Below are positions 52,517-64,000 of a DNA stretch of 64,000 nucleotides, in pieces. Every line of letters starts with the position of its first letter. Within the stretch, counting starts at the first letter, position 1. Origin of the DNA: Crenobacter cavernae (GTDB lineage: Bacteria; Pseudomonadota; Gammaproteobacteria; Burkholderiales; Chromobacteriaceae). A model generated the notes under the pieces. The model was not told the DNA's origin and did not search any database. It worked only from the letters and a program-made list of their open reading frames with translations. The position numbers and the translations under genes are program-made. The stretch covers positions 2,968,501 through 3,032,500 of the forward strand of contig NZ_CP031337.1 in NCBI RefSeq assembly GCF_003355495.1, written 5' to 3'.

Positions 52517-52957
52517 TTACAGCGTCCAGTTGCCGATGTCGGCGTCGTTGCCCTCGCCGCCGGCCTCGCCGTCGGCGCCGAGGCTCCAGATATCGAACTC
52601 GCCGTGCGTGCCCGGGCTCGCGTACTGGTAAGCGTTGCCCCACGGGTCCTGCGGCAGCCGCTCGAGGTAACCGCCCGGCTTCCAGTTCTTGGGCAGCGGC
52701 GCGATCGTCGGCCTCTCGGCAAGCGCGGACAAGCCCTGCTCGGCACTCGGGTAGCGGCCGTTGTCGAGCCGGTAGAGCTTCAGCGCCTGGCCGAGCGAAG
52801 CGATGTCCTGTTTCGCCGCGACGACGCGCGCCTCGTCGGGGCGGCTCATTATCTTGGGCACGACCAGCGCGGCGAGCACGCCGAGGATGGCGATCACCAC
52901 CAGCACTTCGATCAGGGTAAAGCCGCGCAGCGCGGCGGTTTTGCTACGGGTCTTCAT
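52517..52957 (-). CDS. gspG: Type II secretion system major pseudopilin G
   Basis: 146 aa, the main subunit of the pseudopilus. MKTRSKTAALRGFTLIEVLV gives the G/F cleavage site and +5 glutamate. Conserved calcium-site region and C-terminus: PWGNAYQYASPGTHGEFDIW, SLGADGEAGGEGNDADIGNW. ATG 52957 lies 2 bases after the gspF stop. Confidence 0.96.
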   Translation of the reverse strand: MKTRSKTAALRGFTLIEVLVVIAILGVLAALVVPKIMSRPDEARVVAAKQDIASLGQALKLYRLDNGRYPSAEQGLSALAERPTIAPLPKNWKPGGYLERLPQDPWGNAYQYASPGTHGEFDIWSLGADGEAGGEGNDADIGNWTL

Positions 52958-52959
52958 GG

Positions 52960-54153
52960 TCAACGCACCATCTGGTTCATGTCGATGATAGGCAGCATGA
53001 TGGCGAGCACGATGATCAGCACCACCGCCCCCATGCCGAGGATGAGTAAGGGTTCGAACAGCGTCGTCAGCGCGGCCAGCCGCCGTTCGACCTGTTGCGC
53101 CTGCTCGCGCGCAGCGCGGTCGAGCATGGTCGCGAGGCTGCCGCTCGCCTCGCCGCTCTGCACCAGCTGCACCAGCACCGGCGGGAAGAGTTTGGTCTCG
53201 GCCAACGAGCGCGACAGCGTGCTGCCTTCGCGCAGGCGCGCCATCGCGTCGGAGACCGCCTGTTTCAACGGTGCAAGATTCATCAGGCTCTTCGCCGTTT
53301 CTAGCGCGGTCAAGAGCGGCACGCCGCTGCCGACCAGGATGGACAGGGTGCCGGCGAGCCGCGCGGTGTTGACCGCGGTCAACAGCCGGCCTACGAGAGG
53401 CAGACGCAACAGCCGCACCTCGACGCGCTCGCGCCAAGCGGGAATCTTCATCAGCCGCGCGAAGCCTATAGCGACACCAGCGATCGCGATCAGGCAGACG
53501 ATGCCCCACTCGCGTAGGAATCCACTCGCCGCCATCAGGAGCCGCGTCAAGAGCGGCAGCGTCTGGCGCGTCTGCGTGAACACCTCGGCGACCTGCGGCA
53601 CGACGTAGGCCATCAGCGCGGCGACGACGCCGATCGCGACCAGCGTCACCACCGCCGGGTAGGCGAGCGCGAACACCACCTTCTGCTGCAGGTCCTGCCG
53701 CGTCTCCAGGTGCTGCGACAGCCGCTCGAGCACCTCGTCCAGCCGGCCGCTCGCCTCGCCGGCGGCGACCATCGCGACGTAGAGCGGTGAAAACGCGTGC
53801 GGCGCCTCGGCCAGCGCGCTCGACAGGCTCATGCCTTCGAGCACGCGGCTCCTGAGCGACGATAACAGTTCGCGCGACGCCGGCTCCTCGGCCTGTTCGA
53901 TTAGCGCGGCGAGCGCGCGCTCGAGCGGCAGGCCGGCCGACAACAGCGTCGCCAGCTGCCGCGTCAGCATCGCGAGCAGCACGCCCGGCAGGCGCTTGCG
54001 CCGGCGCGACTTCGAAGCGATTTCTTCGACATTAGACGGCAGCAGACCTTCCTCGCGCAGACGCGCACGCGCGGCGCGCGCCGAGTCGGCCTCGATCACG
54101 CCTTCTTTCACACTGCCGTCCGGCAGGTAGGCCTGGTAGCGGAAAGCGGCCAT
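52960..54153 (-). CDS. gspF: Type II secretion system inner-membrane protein F
   Basis: 397 aa polytopic platform protein. Two related halves, each with the T2SSF signature: TRQLATLLSAGLPLERALAA near residue 65 and ARLAGTLSILVGSGVPLLTA near 270. Three membrane spans, the last being LFEPLLILGMGAVVLIIVLA. It is 4 bases from gspE. Confidence 0.95.
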   Translation of the reverse strand: MAAFRYQAYLPDGSVKEGVIEADSARAARARLREEGLLPSNVEEIASKSRRRKRLPGVLLAMLTRQLATLLSAGLPLERALAALIEQAEEPASRELLSSLRSRVLEGMSLSSALAEAPHAFSPLYVAMVAAGEASGRLDEVLERLSQHLETRQDLQQKVVFALAYPAVVTLVAIGVVAALMAYVVPQVAEVFTQTRQTLPLLTRLLMAASGFLREWGIVCLIAIAGVAIGFARLMKIPAWRERVEVRLLRLPLVGRLLTAVNTARLAGTLSILVGSGVPLLTALETAKSLMNLAPLKQAVSDAMARLREGSTLSRSLAETKLFPPVLVQLVQSGEASGSLATMLDRAAREQAQQVERRLAALTTLFEPLLILGMGAVVLIIVLAIMLPIIDMNQMVR

Positions 54154-54157
54154 AGAC

Positions 54158-55624
54158 TCAGGCCCTCGTCGCGCGCAGCACTTCTTCGAGCGCGGTCTCG
54201 CCCGAGCGCACCCAGCGCAGGCCGTCGTCGCGCAGGCTCTTCATGCCGTTTTTCACGGCGTGCGCGCGCAGCTCGGCCTCTGGCGCACGGTCGTGGATCA
54301 GCCGGCGCAGCGTGTCGTCGATTTCGAGCAGTTCATAGATGCCGTAACGGCCGCGGTAGCCGTTGCCGGAGCACGCCGGGCAGCCTACCGGCCGGTAGTG
54401 CTTCGTGTCGGGGAAGTCTTCTAGCGGCAGCGGGTGCGGCGCCTTGCACTCGGGACACAGCCGGCGCACGAGGCGCTGAGCCATCACGCCGAGCAAGGAC
54501 GACGCCAGCAGAAACGGCTCTACGCCCATGTCGGTGAGCCGCGTCACCGCGCTCGCCGCGTCGTTGGTGTGCAGCGTGGCCAGCACCAGGTGGCCGGTCA
54601 GGCTCGCCTGCACCGCGATCTGTGCGGTCTCCAGGTCGCGGATCTCGCCGATCATGATTACGTCCGGGTCCTGGCGCAGGATCGCGCGCAGCGCCTTCGC
54701 GAAGCTCATGTCGATCTTCGGGTTGACCTGCGTCTGGCCGACGCCGGCGAGTTGGTACTCTACCGGGTCCTCTACCGTCATGATGTTGGTGTGGCTCGCG
54801 TCGAGCCTCGACAGCGCCGCGTACAGCGTCGTCGTCTTGCCCGAGCCAGTCGGCCCGGTCACGAGCAGGATGCCGTGCGGCTGGCTTATCAGACTGTCTA
54901 CGCGGTCCAACGTTGGCCGAGCCATGCCAAGCGTCGCCAGATCCAACCGCGCCCCGTCTTTATCAAGCAAACGCAGCACCGCGCGCTCGCCGTGCGCGGT
55001 CGGCAAGGTCGATACGCGCACGTCTACCGGCCGGCCGGCGAGCCGCAGGCTAATCCTGCCGTCCTGCGGCAGCCGTTTCTCGGCGATGTCGAGCGCGGCC
55101 ATGATCTTGATGCGCGACACCAGCGCGCCGTGCAGCGCGCGATGCGGGCGCGCGACGTCGCGCAGCACGCCGTCGCGCCTGAAGCGCACGACCGAGTGGT
55201 CCTCGAACGGTTCGATGTGCAGGTCGGACGCCCCGTCGCGCAGCGCCTGCGTGAACAGCGCGTTGATCATGCGGATGATGGGCGCGTCGTCGTCGGCTTC
55301 GAGCAGGTCTTCCACCGCCGGCAGCGTCTCGATCAGCCGCGACAGGTCGACCTCCTGGCCGAGGTCGTCGACCAGCTCGGCGGTATCGCCGGCGCCGTCC
55401 GAATAGAGCTCGGCCAACCTCTTGTCGAAAACGGAAGGCTCCAGCGTCTCGATGACGTCGACCCGTCCGTACACGCGCAGCACCTCGGCCCACGCGGTCG
55501 ACGCCGTCGCCTGGGTGATCGACATCGTCCGGCCGGCCGCGCCGTCGGCGAGCGCGACACGGTTGGTCTGCGCGAAGCCGAAGCTCAGCAGCGGCTTGAG
55601 CCTCTTGTCCGCGGGTGCGTTCAC
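54158..55624 (-). CDS. gspE: Type II secretion system ATPase E
   Basis: 488 aa hexameric cytoplasmic ATPase. Walker A LLVTGPTGSGKTTTLYAALS near residue 250; Asp box TVEDPVEYQLAGVGQTQVN; Walker B DPDVIMIGEIRDLETAQIA; His box LTGHLVLATLHTNDAASAV. The tetracysteine zinc motif is present as CPEC and CPAC around residues 395-420. It overlaps gspD by 4 bases. Confidence 0.96.
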   Translation of the reverse strand: MNAPADKRLKPLLSFGFAQTNRVALADGAAGRTMSITQATASTAWAEVLRVYGRVDVIETLEPSVFDKRLAELYSDGAGDTAELVDDLGQEVDLSRLIETLPAVEDLLEADDDAPIIRMINALFTQALRDGASDLHIEPFEDHSVVRFRRDGVLRDVARPHRALHGALVSRIKIMAALDIAEKRLPQDGRISLRLAGRPVDVRVSTLPTAHGERAVLRLLDKDGARLDLATLGMARPTLDRVDSLISQPHGILLVTGPTGSGKTTTLYAALSRLDASHTNIMTVEDPVEYQLAGVGQTQVNPKIDMSFAKALRAILRQDPDVIMIGEIRDLETAQIAVQASLTGHLVLATLHTNDAASAVTRLTDMGVEPFLLASSLLGVMAQRLVRRLCPECKAPHPLPLEDFPDTKHYRPVGCPACSGNGYRGRYGIYELLEIDDTLRRLIHDRAPEAELRAHAVKNGMKSLRDDGLRWVRSGETALEEVLRATRA

Positions 55625-57627
55625 CGCGGCGCTCCGGCGCGGCGCGCGAGTTCCGATTCGATCGCCGAATCGCCGTTGATCGAGTACGGCGCCGCCAGCT
55701 CGAGCTTCTTCGTCGCCTGCTGCCGGCGCTCGCCCAGCAGATAATCGTAGCGGTCGCCGGCCAGGCGTTCGGCCGACCCGCCGTCGCGCATGATCACCGG
55801 GCGCAGGAACACCATCAGGTTGGTCTTCTTGCGCGTCTTCTTCTGGAACTTGAACAGCCAGCCGAGGCCCGGAATGTCGCCGAGCAGCGGCACCTGGTCG
55901 ACGCCGTCGCTGGACGTGTCCTGGATCAGCCCGCCGATCGCGACGATATTGCCGTCGTCGACCTGCACCGACGTCTCGATCGAGCGCTTGTTGGTGGTCA
56001 GGCCGGCCGGGTTGTTGCGGCTCGCCTCGTCGACCGACGACGCCTCCTGGAAGATCTTCAGTCGCACGAGCCCGCCCTCGGAGATCTGCGGCGTCAGCTT
56101 CAAGGTGATGCCGACGTCGCGCCGTTCGAAGGTCTGGAACGGCGACGTGGGCGTCGTGCCGCCGCCGGTGTTGCTGAACTGGCCGGTCAGGAACGGCACG
56201 TTCTGGCCGATGACGATGCGCGCCTCCTCGTTGTCGAGCGTCATCAGGTTAGGCGTCGACAGCACGTTGCCCTCGGCGGTGCGCTCGAGCGCGCGCGCGA
56301 GGAAGCCGAGGTTGGTGATCGTGCCGAGGCCCGGGATGTTGACCGTGCCGTTGAGGATGCCGACGTTCAGGCCGCTCGAACCGGCAAGCACGCCCGGCGA
56401 GATCGACGTGCTGATAATCCCCGGGTTGCCGGTGTTCGGGAAGTTGGTGCCGCCGATCACCTGCGTGCCGCCCTTGCCGAAGCCCGACAACCCCTGCCAC
56501 TGCACGCCGAGCTCAGCCGCGCGCTCGGCCGACAGTTCGACGATCAGCGCCTCGACGTAGACCTGCGCGCGGCGCCGGTCCAACAGGTCGATCACGTTGC
56601 GCAGGTTCTGGTACATCGCGTCCGGCGCGTTGACGATGATCGCGTTGTTGGCCGGGTCGGCCTGGATCGGCGAGCCGGCGAGGTCGCCGCTGTCGCTGGA
56701 ACTCGTCGCGCTGGCGGTCGCGGCACTGGCCGCCGCGCCACCGGCCGAGCCCACACTCGCCGCCGCGCGCGCGCTGCCGCCCTCCTGGCCGAGCAGCGCA
56801 CGCAGCGTCGCGGCGACCTTCACCGCCTCGGCGTTCTTCAGGTAAACGACGCGCACGTTCGAGCCGGCCTGGCTCGGCACGTCGAGCGTCCTCAAGAGGC
56901 TCTTCACCTTGGCCAGCTTGCCCGGCGTGTCGGCGCGCACCAGCAAGGCATTGGCACGCGAGTCGGGCAGGATGGACAGCTTGCCGCCCTCGGTACCGGC
57001 ACCGCCGGTCTCCTGCATCAGTTTCGACATCAGCGTCGCCAGCTCGACCGCCGAGGCGAACTGCACCGGCAGCACAGCGAGGTCGTCCGACGCGCCGGCT
57101 TCTACCGACTCGACGATCGCCTCGATGCGGCGCAGGTTGTCCGCATAGTCGGTGACGATCAGCGCGTTGGCCTGCGGGAAAGCGGCGACCGGGTTGTTAG
57201 GCGATACCAGCGGCCGGATCACCGGCACCAGCTGGCTCGCATTGCCGTGCTTCAGACGGAACACCTTGGTCACGAGCTGGTTGGCACCGGCGCTGCGAGT
57301 GCGCGCGCCGGCGTGCAACTTGGCATCGGCCTCGGGCAGTATCTTGGTCACGCCCTGCCCGTCTACCGCGGTGTAGCCCTGCAGGCGCAGCGACGACAGC
57401 AGGATCTGGTAGGCGAACGCACGCGGCACCGGCCGGGACGACACGATGTTGACCGTGCCCTTCACGCGCGGGTCGATCACGAAGTTGCGGCCGGAGATCT
57501 CCCCCACCGCCTTCACCACCGATTCGATGTCGGCGTTGACGAAGTTCAGCATCACCTCGTCGGTTTGGGCCAGGGCCTGGAGGGCCATGAAGCTCGCGGC
57601 CGCCACGGCCAGTCTTACGAATCGCAT
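55621..57627 (-). CDS. gspD: Type II secretion system secretin D
   Basis: 668 aa outer-membrane pore. Signal peptide MRFVRLAVAAASFMALQALA. N0 domain VMLNFVNADIESVVKAVGEI, then three N1-N3 repeats (VFRLKHGNASQLVPVIRPLV; VVYLKNAEAVKVAATLRALL). A serine/alanine-rich insertion lies near residue 290-320. The secretin core has VLSTPNLMTLDNEEARIVIG, and VPLLGDIPGLGWLFKFQKKT. Start 57627 lies 10 bases after the gspC stop. Confidence 0.96.
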   Translation of the reverse strand: MRFVRLAVAAASFMALQALAQTDEVMLNFVNADIESVVKAVGEISGRNFVIDPRVKGTVNIVSSRPVPRAFAYQILLSSLRLQGYTAVDGQGVTKILPEADAKLHAGARTRSAGANQLVTKVFRLKHGNASQLVPVIRPLVSPNNPVAAFPQANALIVTDYADNLRRIEAIVESVEAGASDDLAVLPVQFASAVELATLMSKLMQETGGAGTEGGKLSILPDSRANALLVRADTPGKLAKVKSLLRTLDVPSQAGSNVRVVYLKNAEAVKVAATLRALLGQEGGSARAAASVGSAGGAAASAATASATSSSDSGDLAGSPIQADPANNAIIVNAPDAMYQNLRNVIDLLDRRRAQVYVEALIVELSAERAAELGVQWQGLSGFGKGGTQVIGGTNFPNTGNPGIISTSISPGVLAGSSGLNVGILNGTVNIPGLGTITNLGFLARALERTAEGNVLSTPNLMTLDNEEARIVIGQNVPFLTGQFSNTGGGTTPTSPFQTFERRDVGITLKLTPQISEGGLVRLKIFQEASSVDEASRNNPAGLTTNKRSIETSVQVDDGNIVAIGGLIQDTSSDGVDQVPLLGDIPGLGWLFKFQKKTRKKTNLMVFLRPVIMRDGGSAERLAGDRYDYLLGERRQQATKKLELAAPYSINGDSAIESELARRAGAPR

Positions 57628-57637
57628 GCGGGTTCTT

Positions 57638-58168
57638 TTATTTGTTGGAGTTGGGATCGTAGGCTTCGGAAGGCCCCGCCGGCGCTGCCGGTGCCGTCGT
57701 GGGAGCCGATGGGGCGGCGAGGGCTTGCGGCGCGGCGGCCGGCTCGCCTGGCGTACCTGCCGCCCGCTCGATCACGAGGCGGCTTTGGGCGCCGCCCAGC
57801 GTAAACAAGGCGGCCGACGCGTCGAAACCGGCCAGTATCCAGCCGGAAGGCAAGGCCTTGCCCGGCGTCAGCACATGGCGTTGACCGCCGGCTTCGACGA
57901 TGGCAAAGCCGCCACTCGCGCCCTGCGGTGCCCACATTCCGATCAAGCGCCCTGCCGGCGTCGCGGCAGCCGGCGCAACCTGGCGCGCGTCGCCGAACCA
58001 GTGCGCGGCGGCGGCCTGTGCCGCGGCGAGCGCCGGGTCGGCGTCGGGCAAGCCGACGGCGCGCGGTGTCGGCGCGCCCAGCGGTGCCATCAGCGCACGG
58101 CCGAGGCCGAAAGCGGCCAAGAACAGCACGACATAGGGCAGCAGTGATGGAAGGCGCTCGAAGCGCAT
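57638..58168 (-). CDS. gspC: Type II secretion system protein C
   Basis: 176 aa from ATG 58168 (MRFERLPSLLPYVVLFLAAF, one membrane segment), then a periplasmic HR domain (GRLIGMWAPQGASGGFAIVE, VLTPGKALPSGWILAGFDAS). It links the inner-membrane platform to GspD. No PDZ or coiled-coil domain follows, and the C-terminus is a proline/alanine-rich tail. ATG 58246 (26 codons further up) is an alternative start; neither has a strong ribosome site. First gene of the 12-gene operon. Confidence 0.82.
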   Translation of the reverse strand: MRFERLPSLLPYVVLFLAAFGLGRALMAPLGAPTPRAVGLPDADPALAAAQAAAAHWFGDARQVAPAAATPAGRLIGMWAPQGASGGFAIVEAGGQRHVLTPGKALPSGWILAGFDASAALFTLGGAQSRLVIERAAGTPGEPAAAPQALAAPSAPTTAPAAPAGPSEAYDPNSNK

Positions 58169-58341
58169 AAGACTCTGACCGGATTTCACGACGAATGACT
58201 TGAGGAATAGAGCGGGTATCGTATTGCTGATTTGTTGCAGGATCATGTCCAGGAGCAGAAAAGGTCCGCATCCGCCATTCGGACTAGCCCGTGCCATATA
58301 ATCTATACGAATCAATCGATACGGAAAATGAATTAAATGGA

Positions 58342-58372
58342 ATAAAAAAAGCACCGCAAACGCGGCGCCTTG
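58342..58372 (-). terminator. Possible minus-strand terminator upstream of gspC
   Basis: On the minus strand, GCGCCGCG, loop TTT, GCGGTGC, then seven T. It lies downstream of the chemoreceptor gene and before the gsp operon. Confidence 0.55.
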
Positions 58373-58530
58373 GGCAAGGCCGGGAAACGCAAGAGCTTGG
58401 CAGTCGACCTTGACACGTATGAAGCTGCACCCGCGGGGCTCAATATCCTCCGCGTCGGGTGCGCCCGGCAGGATGGTCCAAGCATGTGCGAGCGTATCGC
58501 CCGGCATGCTCCTTCGCGGGAGTGCCATGT

Positions 58531-58566
58531 AAAAAAAAACGCCCCGAAAGCGGGGCGTTATCTTTT
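58531..58566 (-). terminator. Terminator of the chemoreceptor gene
   Basis: AACGCCCCG, loop CTTT, CGGGGCGTT then a run of eight T on the minus strand, 18 bases beyond the stop codon. The other strand also ends in a T-rich run. Confidence 0.88.
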
Positions 58567-58583
58567 TCGATGCGTGACGTGGC

Positions 58584-60509
58584 CTACACGTGGAACTGCT
58601 TCACCAGGTTCTCCAGCTCCCCCGCCAGGCGCTTGAGATCGCGACAGGCTCCACTGGTCTCGGTCGACGCATGTTCGGTGCGTTCGTTCACCGCGTTGAT
58701 CTCGACGATGCTGCCTGTGATGTTCTTCAGCGCCGCGCTCTGCTGCTCGGTCGCCGTCGCCACCCTCAGGTTCAGGTCGTTGATCTGGCCGACCATCTCG
58801 GCGATCTCGTCGAGCACGCGGCCCGCGCTCTGCGACGCCTCGATGCCGACCTGCGTCAGCCCGGTGCCCGACTCCATCGTGCTGACCGCTTCGCGCGCCT
58901 GCTGCTGCAGCCGCACGATGATCGTCTGGATCTCGGCGGTCGACTGGTTGGTCTTGTGAGCGAGGTTGCGCACCTCGTCGGCGACCACCGCGAAACCGCG
59001 ACCGGCCTCGCCGGCGCGCGCCGCCTCGATCGCCGCATTCAGCGCCAGGAGGTTGGTCTGGTCGGCCACATCGCCTATCACGTCGAGCACCTTGCCGATT
59101 TCCTCGGACTGTGCCGCCAATTGCGCGATCACCTCGCCTGAACGCGCCATCGCCTCGCCGACGCCGCGGATCTTAACGATGCTGTCCTGCACCACGCGCT
59201 GGCCGTGCTCCGACTGACCGGCCGCCTGGCTGGCCGAGCTCGCTGCCTGGCTCGCGTTGCTGGCGACCTCCTCGACGGTGGCCCCCACTTCCTGCAGCGA
59301 CTGGCCGAGCGAACGCGAATGTTCGCTCTGGCGCACCACGTCGTCGCGTGTGCCCTCGGCCATATTGTCGACCCGCTGCGCGCCGCGGTTGAGCGCATCG
59401 GCGGTCGATTTCACCTGGGCAACGATGCCCTGCACGCGCTCGATGAAGCGGTTGAAGTGCGTGGCCACTTCGGACAGCTCGTCTCGCCCCTGCACCGGCA
59501 GACGCTGCCTCAGGTCGCCCTCGCCCTCGGCGATGTCCTTCAGCAGGCTACCCATGCGGCGCAGCGGGCGCGTCAGGCGATCGGCGAACAGCACCGCCAG
59601 CAAGATGAAGACCACCGCCAGCACAACCCCGACCAGCAGGACCTTGCTTACCGCCAAATCAAGTTCGCCGTACAGCTCTTTCTCCGGAATCTCGGCGACG
59701 ACGTACCAGTTCAGCGTCGGCAGGAAACGGCTGGCGACCACGTAGCCTTCGCCATCGCGCTCAACCCTCTGCATATCAAACGGCTTACCCGACAGGAGTT
59801 CGCTGACGACCGGCTGGAACTCGGGCAAGGTCTTCAGCGAGTCTCGGCCAACCTTGGCCACATCGGCGTGCACCTTGACCTGCCCCTGCCCGTCGACGAG
59901 ATAGACGATGCCGCTCTGGCCGATCTTCATCTGTGCGATGGTCTTGGACAGATCAGACATCTTGATACCGAGGCCAGCCAGCCCCGCACCCTGCGGCATG
60001 CGCACGTTGATGAACAGCGTCAGGTCCTTGGTCGCTGACGCTGCATCGATATCGAGCGCAAGCTCTTTCGGCTGGCCCGAACCCATGAAGTTGCCGAACC
60101 ACTTCTCCTTCTGTGGATCGATGGTGCGGCTCAGACCCTTCTGGTCGTAATAGTGCAGCGTCTTTGCCGACGCGAAGAACACCGTGTCGGCCTTGCTGTC
60201 CTCGCGCGTCTGCATCGCGTAATGCGTCCAGCGCCCCAGCTCGTCCGCCGGCTCGCCGCGTGCGACCCAGTCGCCGACGAAGGTATTGGACGCAATATGC
60301 TGCGACAACGCCATCGGCACCGCGATCCGCCCTTCGACGTCGTTGCCGATCGACGTCACCACCGCCGGCAGCTCCTGATCGCTCAAGCGCTTGAGCACCA
60401 CCTCTCGGCTCAGGAAGTTGCTGTAGCTCAGCGTCGCGGCCAGCAGCACCACGATCGTCAGCGCCAGCGCTGCCACCAATTTCTGCCGCAAAGACAGACT
60501 CCTGAACAT
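58584..60509 (-). CDS. Methyl-accepting chemotaxis protein (Cache-type)
   Basis: 641 aa. ATG 60509 (MFRSLSLRQKLVAALALTIV) is preceded by GGAGGAGAGG; an ATG five codons earlier lies inside that ribosome site. Membrane spans at residues about 10-32 and 285-310 enclose a periplasmic sensor of about 250 residues resembling a dCache domain (HYYDQKGLSRTIDPQKEKWF, GIVYLVDGQGQVKVHADVAK). A HAMP domain (DRLTRPLRRMGSLLKDIAEG) and the signalling tip (DQTNLLALNAAIEAARAGEA) follow. There is no C-terminal pentapeptide for CheR/CheB binding. The ligand is unknown. Confidence 0.93.
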   Translation of the reverse strand: MFRSLSLRQKLVAALALTIVVLLAATLSYSNFLSREVVLKRLSDQELPAVVTSIGNDVEGRIAVPMALSQHIASNTFVGDWVARGEPADELGRWTHYAMQTREDSKADTVFFASAKTLHYYDQKGLSRTIDPQKEKWFGNFMGSGQPKELALDIDAASATKDLTLFINVRMPQGAGLAGLGIKMSDLSKTIAQMKIGQSGIVYLVDGQGQVKVHADVAKVGRDSLKTLPEFQPVVSELLSGKPFDMQRVERDGEGYVVASRFLPTLNWYVVAEIPEKELYGELDLAVSKVLLVGVVLAVVFILLAVLFADRLTRPLRRMGSLLKDIAEGEGDLRQRLPVQGRDELSEVATHFNRFIERVQGIVAQVKSTADALNRGAQRVDNMAEGTRDDVVRQSEHSRSLGQSLQEVGATVEEVASNASQAASSASQAAGQSEHGQRVVQDSIVKIRGVGEAMARSGEVIAQLAAQSEEIGKVLDVIGDVADQTNLLALNAAIEAARAGEAGRGFAVVADEVRNLAHKTNQSTAEIQTIIVRLQQQAREAVSTMESGTGLTQVGIEASQSAGRVLDEIAEMVGQINDLNLRVATATEQQSAALKNITGSIVEINAVNERTEHASTETSGACRDLKRLAGELENLVKQFHV

Positions 60510-61271
60510 ATTCCTCTCCTCCATCCCCGGTTTACGCCGGAATTATCTTTATACAGAGCCAGATGAGTACCGGTCCGATGACAATCCCGCCGCCACAGAC
60601 CCAATTTCGAACAGTTTTTAAGCTTCTTTGCGAGCAACAACGATCGATTCGCAAGCCAGCATTACACCCTGTCTTCATAAGCTTGGCAATCTCAGGGATT
60701 TCAAATGTGTAGCCTCATTTATCTTTAAGCCAAACGATAGACAACGCGAACAACACATTCCTCTTGGCATAACTTTTCTGTCTCTTAACTACAAACGAAA
60801 AACCGAGTTCGTATCCGGCGCTGATTCGTCAGCTACCCTGACAGCTTTGACCGTCAGTATCGCCGTTGGCGAATTTGGTGGCACGACCAGGGGGAAAAGG
60901 CTTGGCAATCTAAACAGGCTCAGACAATGCACGGGCTCAAATTGCGACTCGACGAGCGCTCTCGACCGTCAAGGTTGGCCGCGTGGGTCAACGGCAGGGG
61001 GAATCGTCGAGAAGAAGAGAAGCCAGCGGCAACAACCCAGCAAACCTAGACTGGTGCACAGTCAATCTGCTCAGCATGATTGACCATTGCGGTCAACCTA
61101 AGCGCAACAGAGTGCAAGGGAATATGCCGCTCGGCCAACGTAGCGCCAGCCGGTCAAGGTTGGCCGAGGCCTGGCAGAACACGGGCTAGGCCGCGCGGGA
61201 GAGGGGCGTCGGCACCCGCCAGCTTGGCCGAGCCGGGCGCGGCAGCGACGCGGGGGCGCGCCGTAACGCAG
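60510..61271. other. Intergenic region between chemoreceptor and rRNA operon
   Basis: About 760 bases without a credible gene. From about 60600 to 60900 it is AT-richer than the average. The right part holds four near-perfect copies of the repeated word (60971-60983 with one mismatch, 61131-61139, 61156-61168, 61214-61222), two of them as an inverted pair. Confidence 0.6.
61131..61168. repeat. Inverted pair of the uptake-sequence-like motif
   Basis: TCGGCCAAC at 61131-61139 and AAGGTTGGCCGAG at 61156-61168 face each other and can form a nine-base stem with a loop of about 18 bases. Inverted pairs of uptake sequences often act as terminators in Neisseria. There is no T-run here. Confidence 0.55.
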
Positions 61272-61301
61272 CAAACCCCCGTGCCAGGGGCACGGGGGTT
61301 G
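61272..61301 (-). terminator. Hairpin at the end of the rRNA operon
   Basis: AACCCCCGTGCC, loop CCT, GGCACGGGGGTT on the minus strand, 11 bases beyond the 5S gene. No T-run follows, but rRNA operon ends often look like this. Confidence 0.6.
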
Positions 61302-61311
61302 CGTAAGGGGC

Positions 61312-61425
61312 GTCTGGCGGTGACCTACTTTCACACAGGTATCTGCACTATCATCGGCGCTGAGGCGTTTCACGGTCCTGTTCGGGATGGGAAGGGGTGG
61401 GACCACCTCGCTATGGCCGCCAGAC
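61312..61425 (-). rRNA. rrf: 5S ribosomal RNA
   Basis: On the minus strand the gene begins GTCTGGCGGCCATAGCGAGG and ends with GGTCACCGCCAGAC, which pair as helix I. The loop segment CCCATCCCGAACAGG and AACGCCTCAGCGCCGATG are typical 5S. Length about 114 bases. Confidence 0.95.
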
Positions 61426-61547
61426 ATAAACTGTCAACAAACTTAGTAAGCCGAAGCGTGCCCCCGAGGGGTCACGGTTCAATCAAATTCTTGGGTGACG
61501 ATCGTCTCTCGTCGCAGTCACAACACTCTTAAAGTGTCTCAAATGAT

Positions 61548-64000
<2,453 letters not shown>

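Noticed and set aside
60628..61083. A 151-aa ORF between the chemoreceptor and the rRNA operon
   Set aside because: No ribosome site; composition changes along its length; it contains a copy of the repeated word and looks non-coding.

Overview
The window (about 65% GC) looks like chromosome of a betaproteobacterium, most likely Neisseriales/Chromobacteriaceae. The grounds are the Neisseria/Burkholderia-type trimeric porin, the Shine-Dalgarno-led genes, the complete type II secretion operon and the rRNA sequence. This placement rests on protein resemblance only.

Layout. 1-4780 (minus): yejABEF oligopeptide ABC importer, with yejF cut by the window edge. 4942-5730: fabI. 5944-7290: a pile of broken insertion sequences (IS1111-group, ISAs1-like, IS5-like). 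7300-32414: a 25-kb cobalamin (B12) island, described below. 32480-35061: a second IS block, an IS5-type element split by a complete IS1111-group element. 35550-38276: an ECF42-type sigma factor operon with two DGPF/YCII proteins and a glyoxalase-like protein. 38878-40371: amn. 40525-43345: a four-gene operon (JAMM peptidase, ubiquitin-like sulfur carrier, rhodanese-E1 enzyme, cysteine synthase) that resembles the mycobacterial Mec-CysO-CysM route. 43545-44896: a wrecked alpha-2-macroglobulin/PBP1C fusion pseudogene. 45439-46590: porin. 46817-47818: fbp. 47891-58168 (minus): gspCDEFGHIJKLMN. 58584-60509 (minus): a chemoreceptor. 61312-64000 (minus): the 3' end of an rRNA operon (5S and most of 23S).

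The B12 island holds two cobalamin riboswitches. One precedes cbtBA and the other precedes a NiCoT cobalt permease. Behind the permease is an almost gapless run: ferredoxin, cobN, chelatase AAA/VWA subunit, cobA, cbiE, cbiX-cbiC fusion, cbiD, cbiL, cbiF, cbiG, cbiH-cbiJ fusion, cobW, cobO, cbiA, bluB. Most junctions are 4-base ATGA or GTGA overlaps, so this is probably one 19-kb transcript. cobQ, cbiB, cobD and a CobC-like phosphatase lie nearby. The methylation enzymes are of the early-cobalt (anaerobic) type, yet a late-insertion CobN chelatase is also present, and no cbiT is found.

The most striking unexplained signal is a short word, consensus AAGGTTGGCCGAG (core TTGGCCGA), that recurs roughly fifty times on both strands, inside genes in several frames and between genes. 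It is absent from the IS blocks and once forms an inverted pair. It behaves like a DNA uptake sequence but is not the Neisseria or Pasteurellaceae one.
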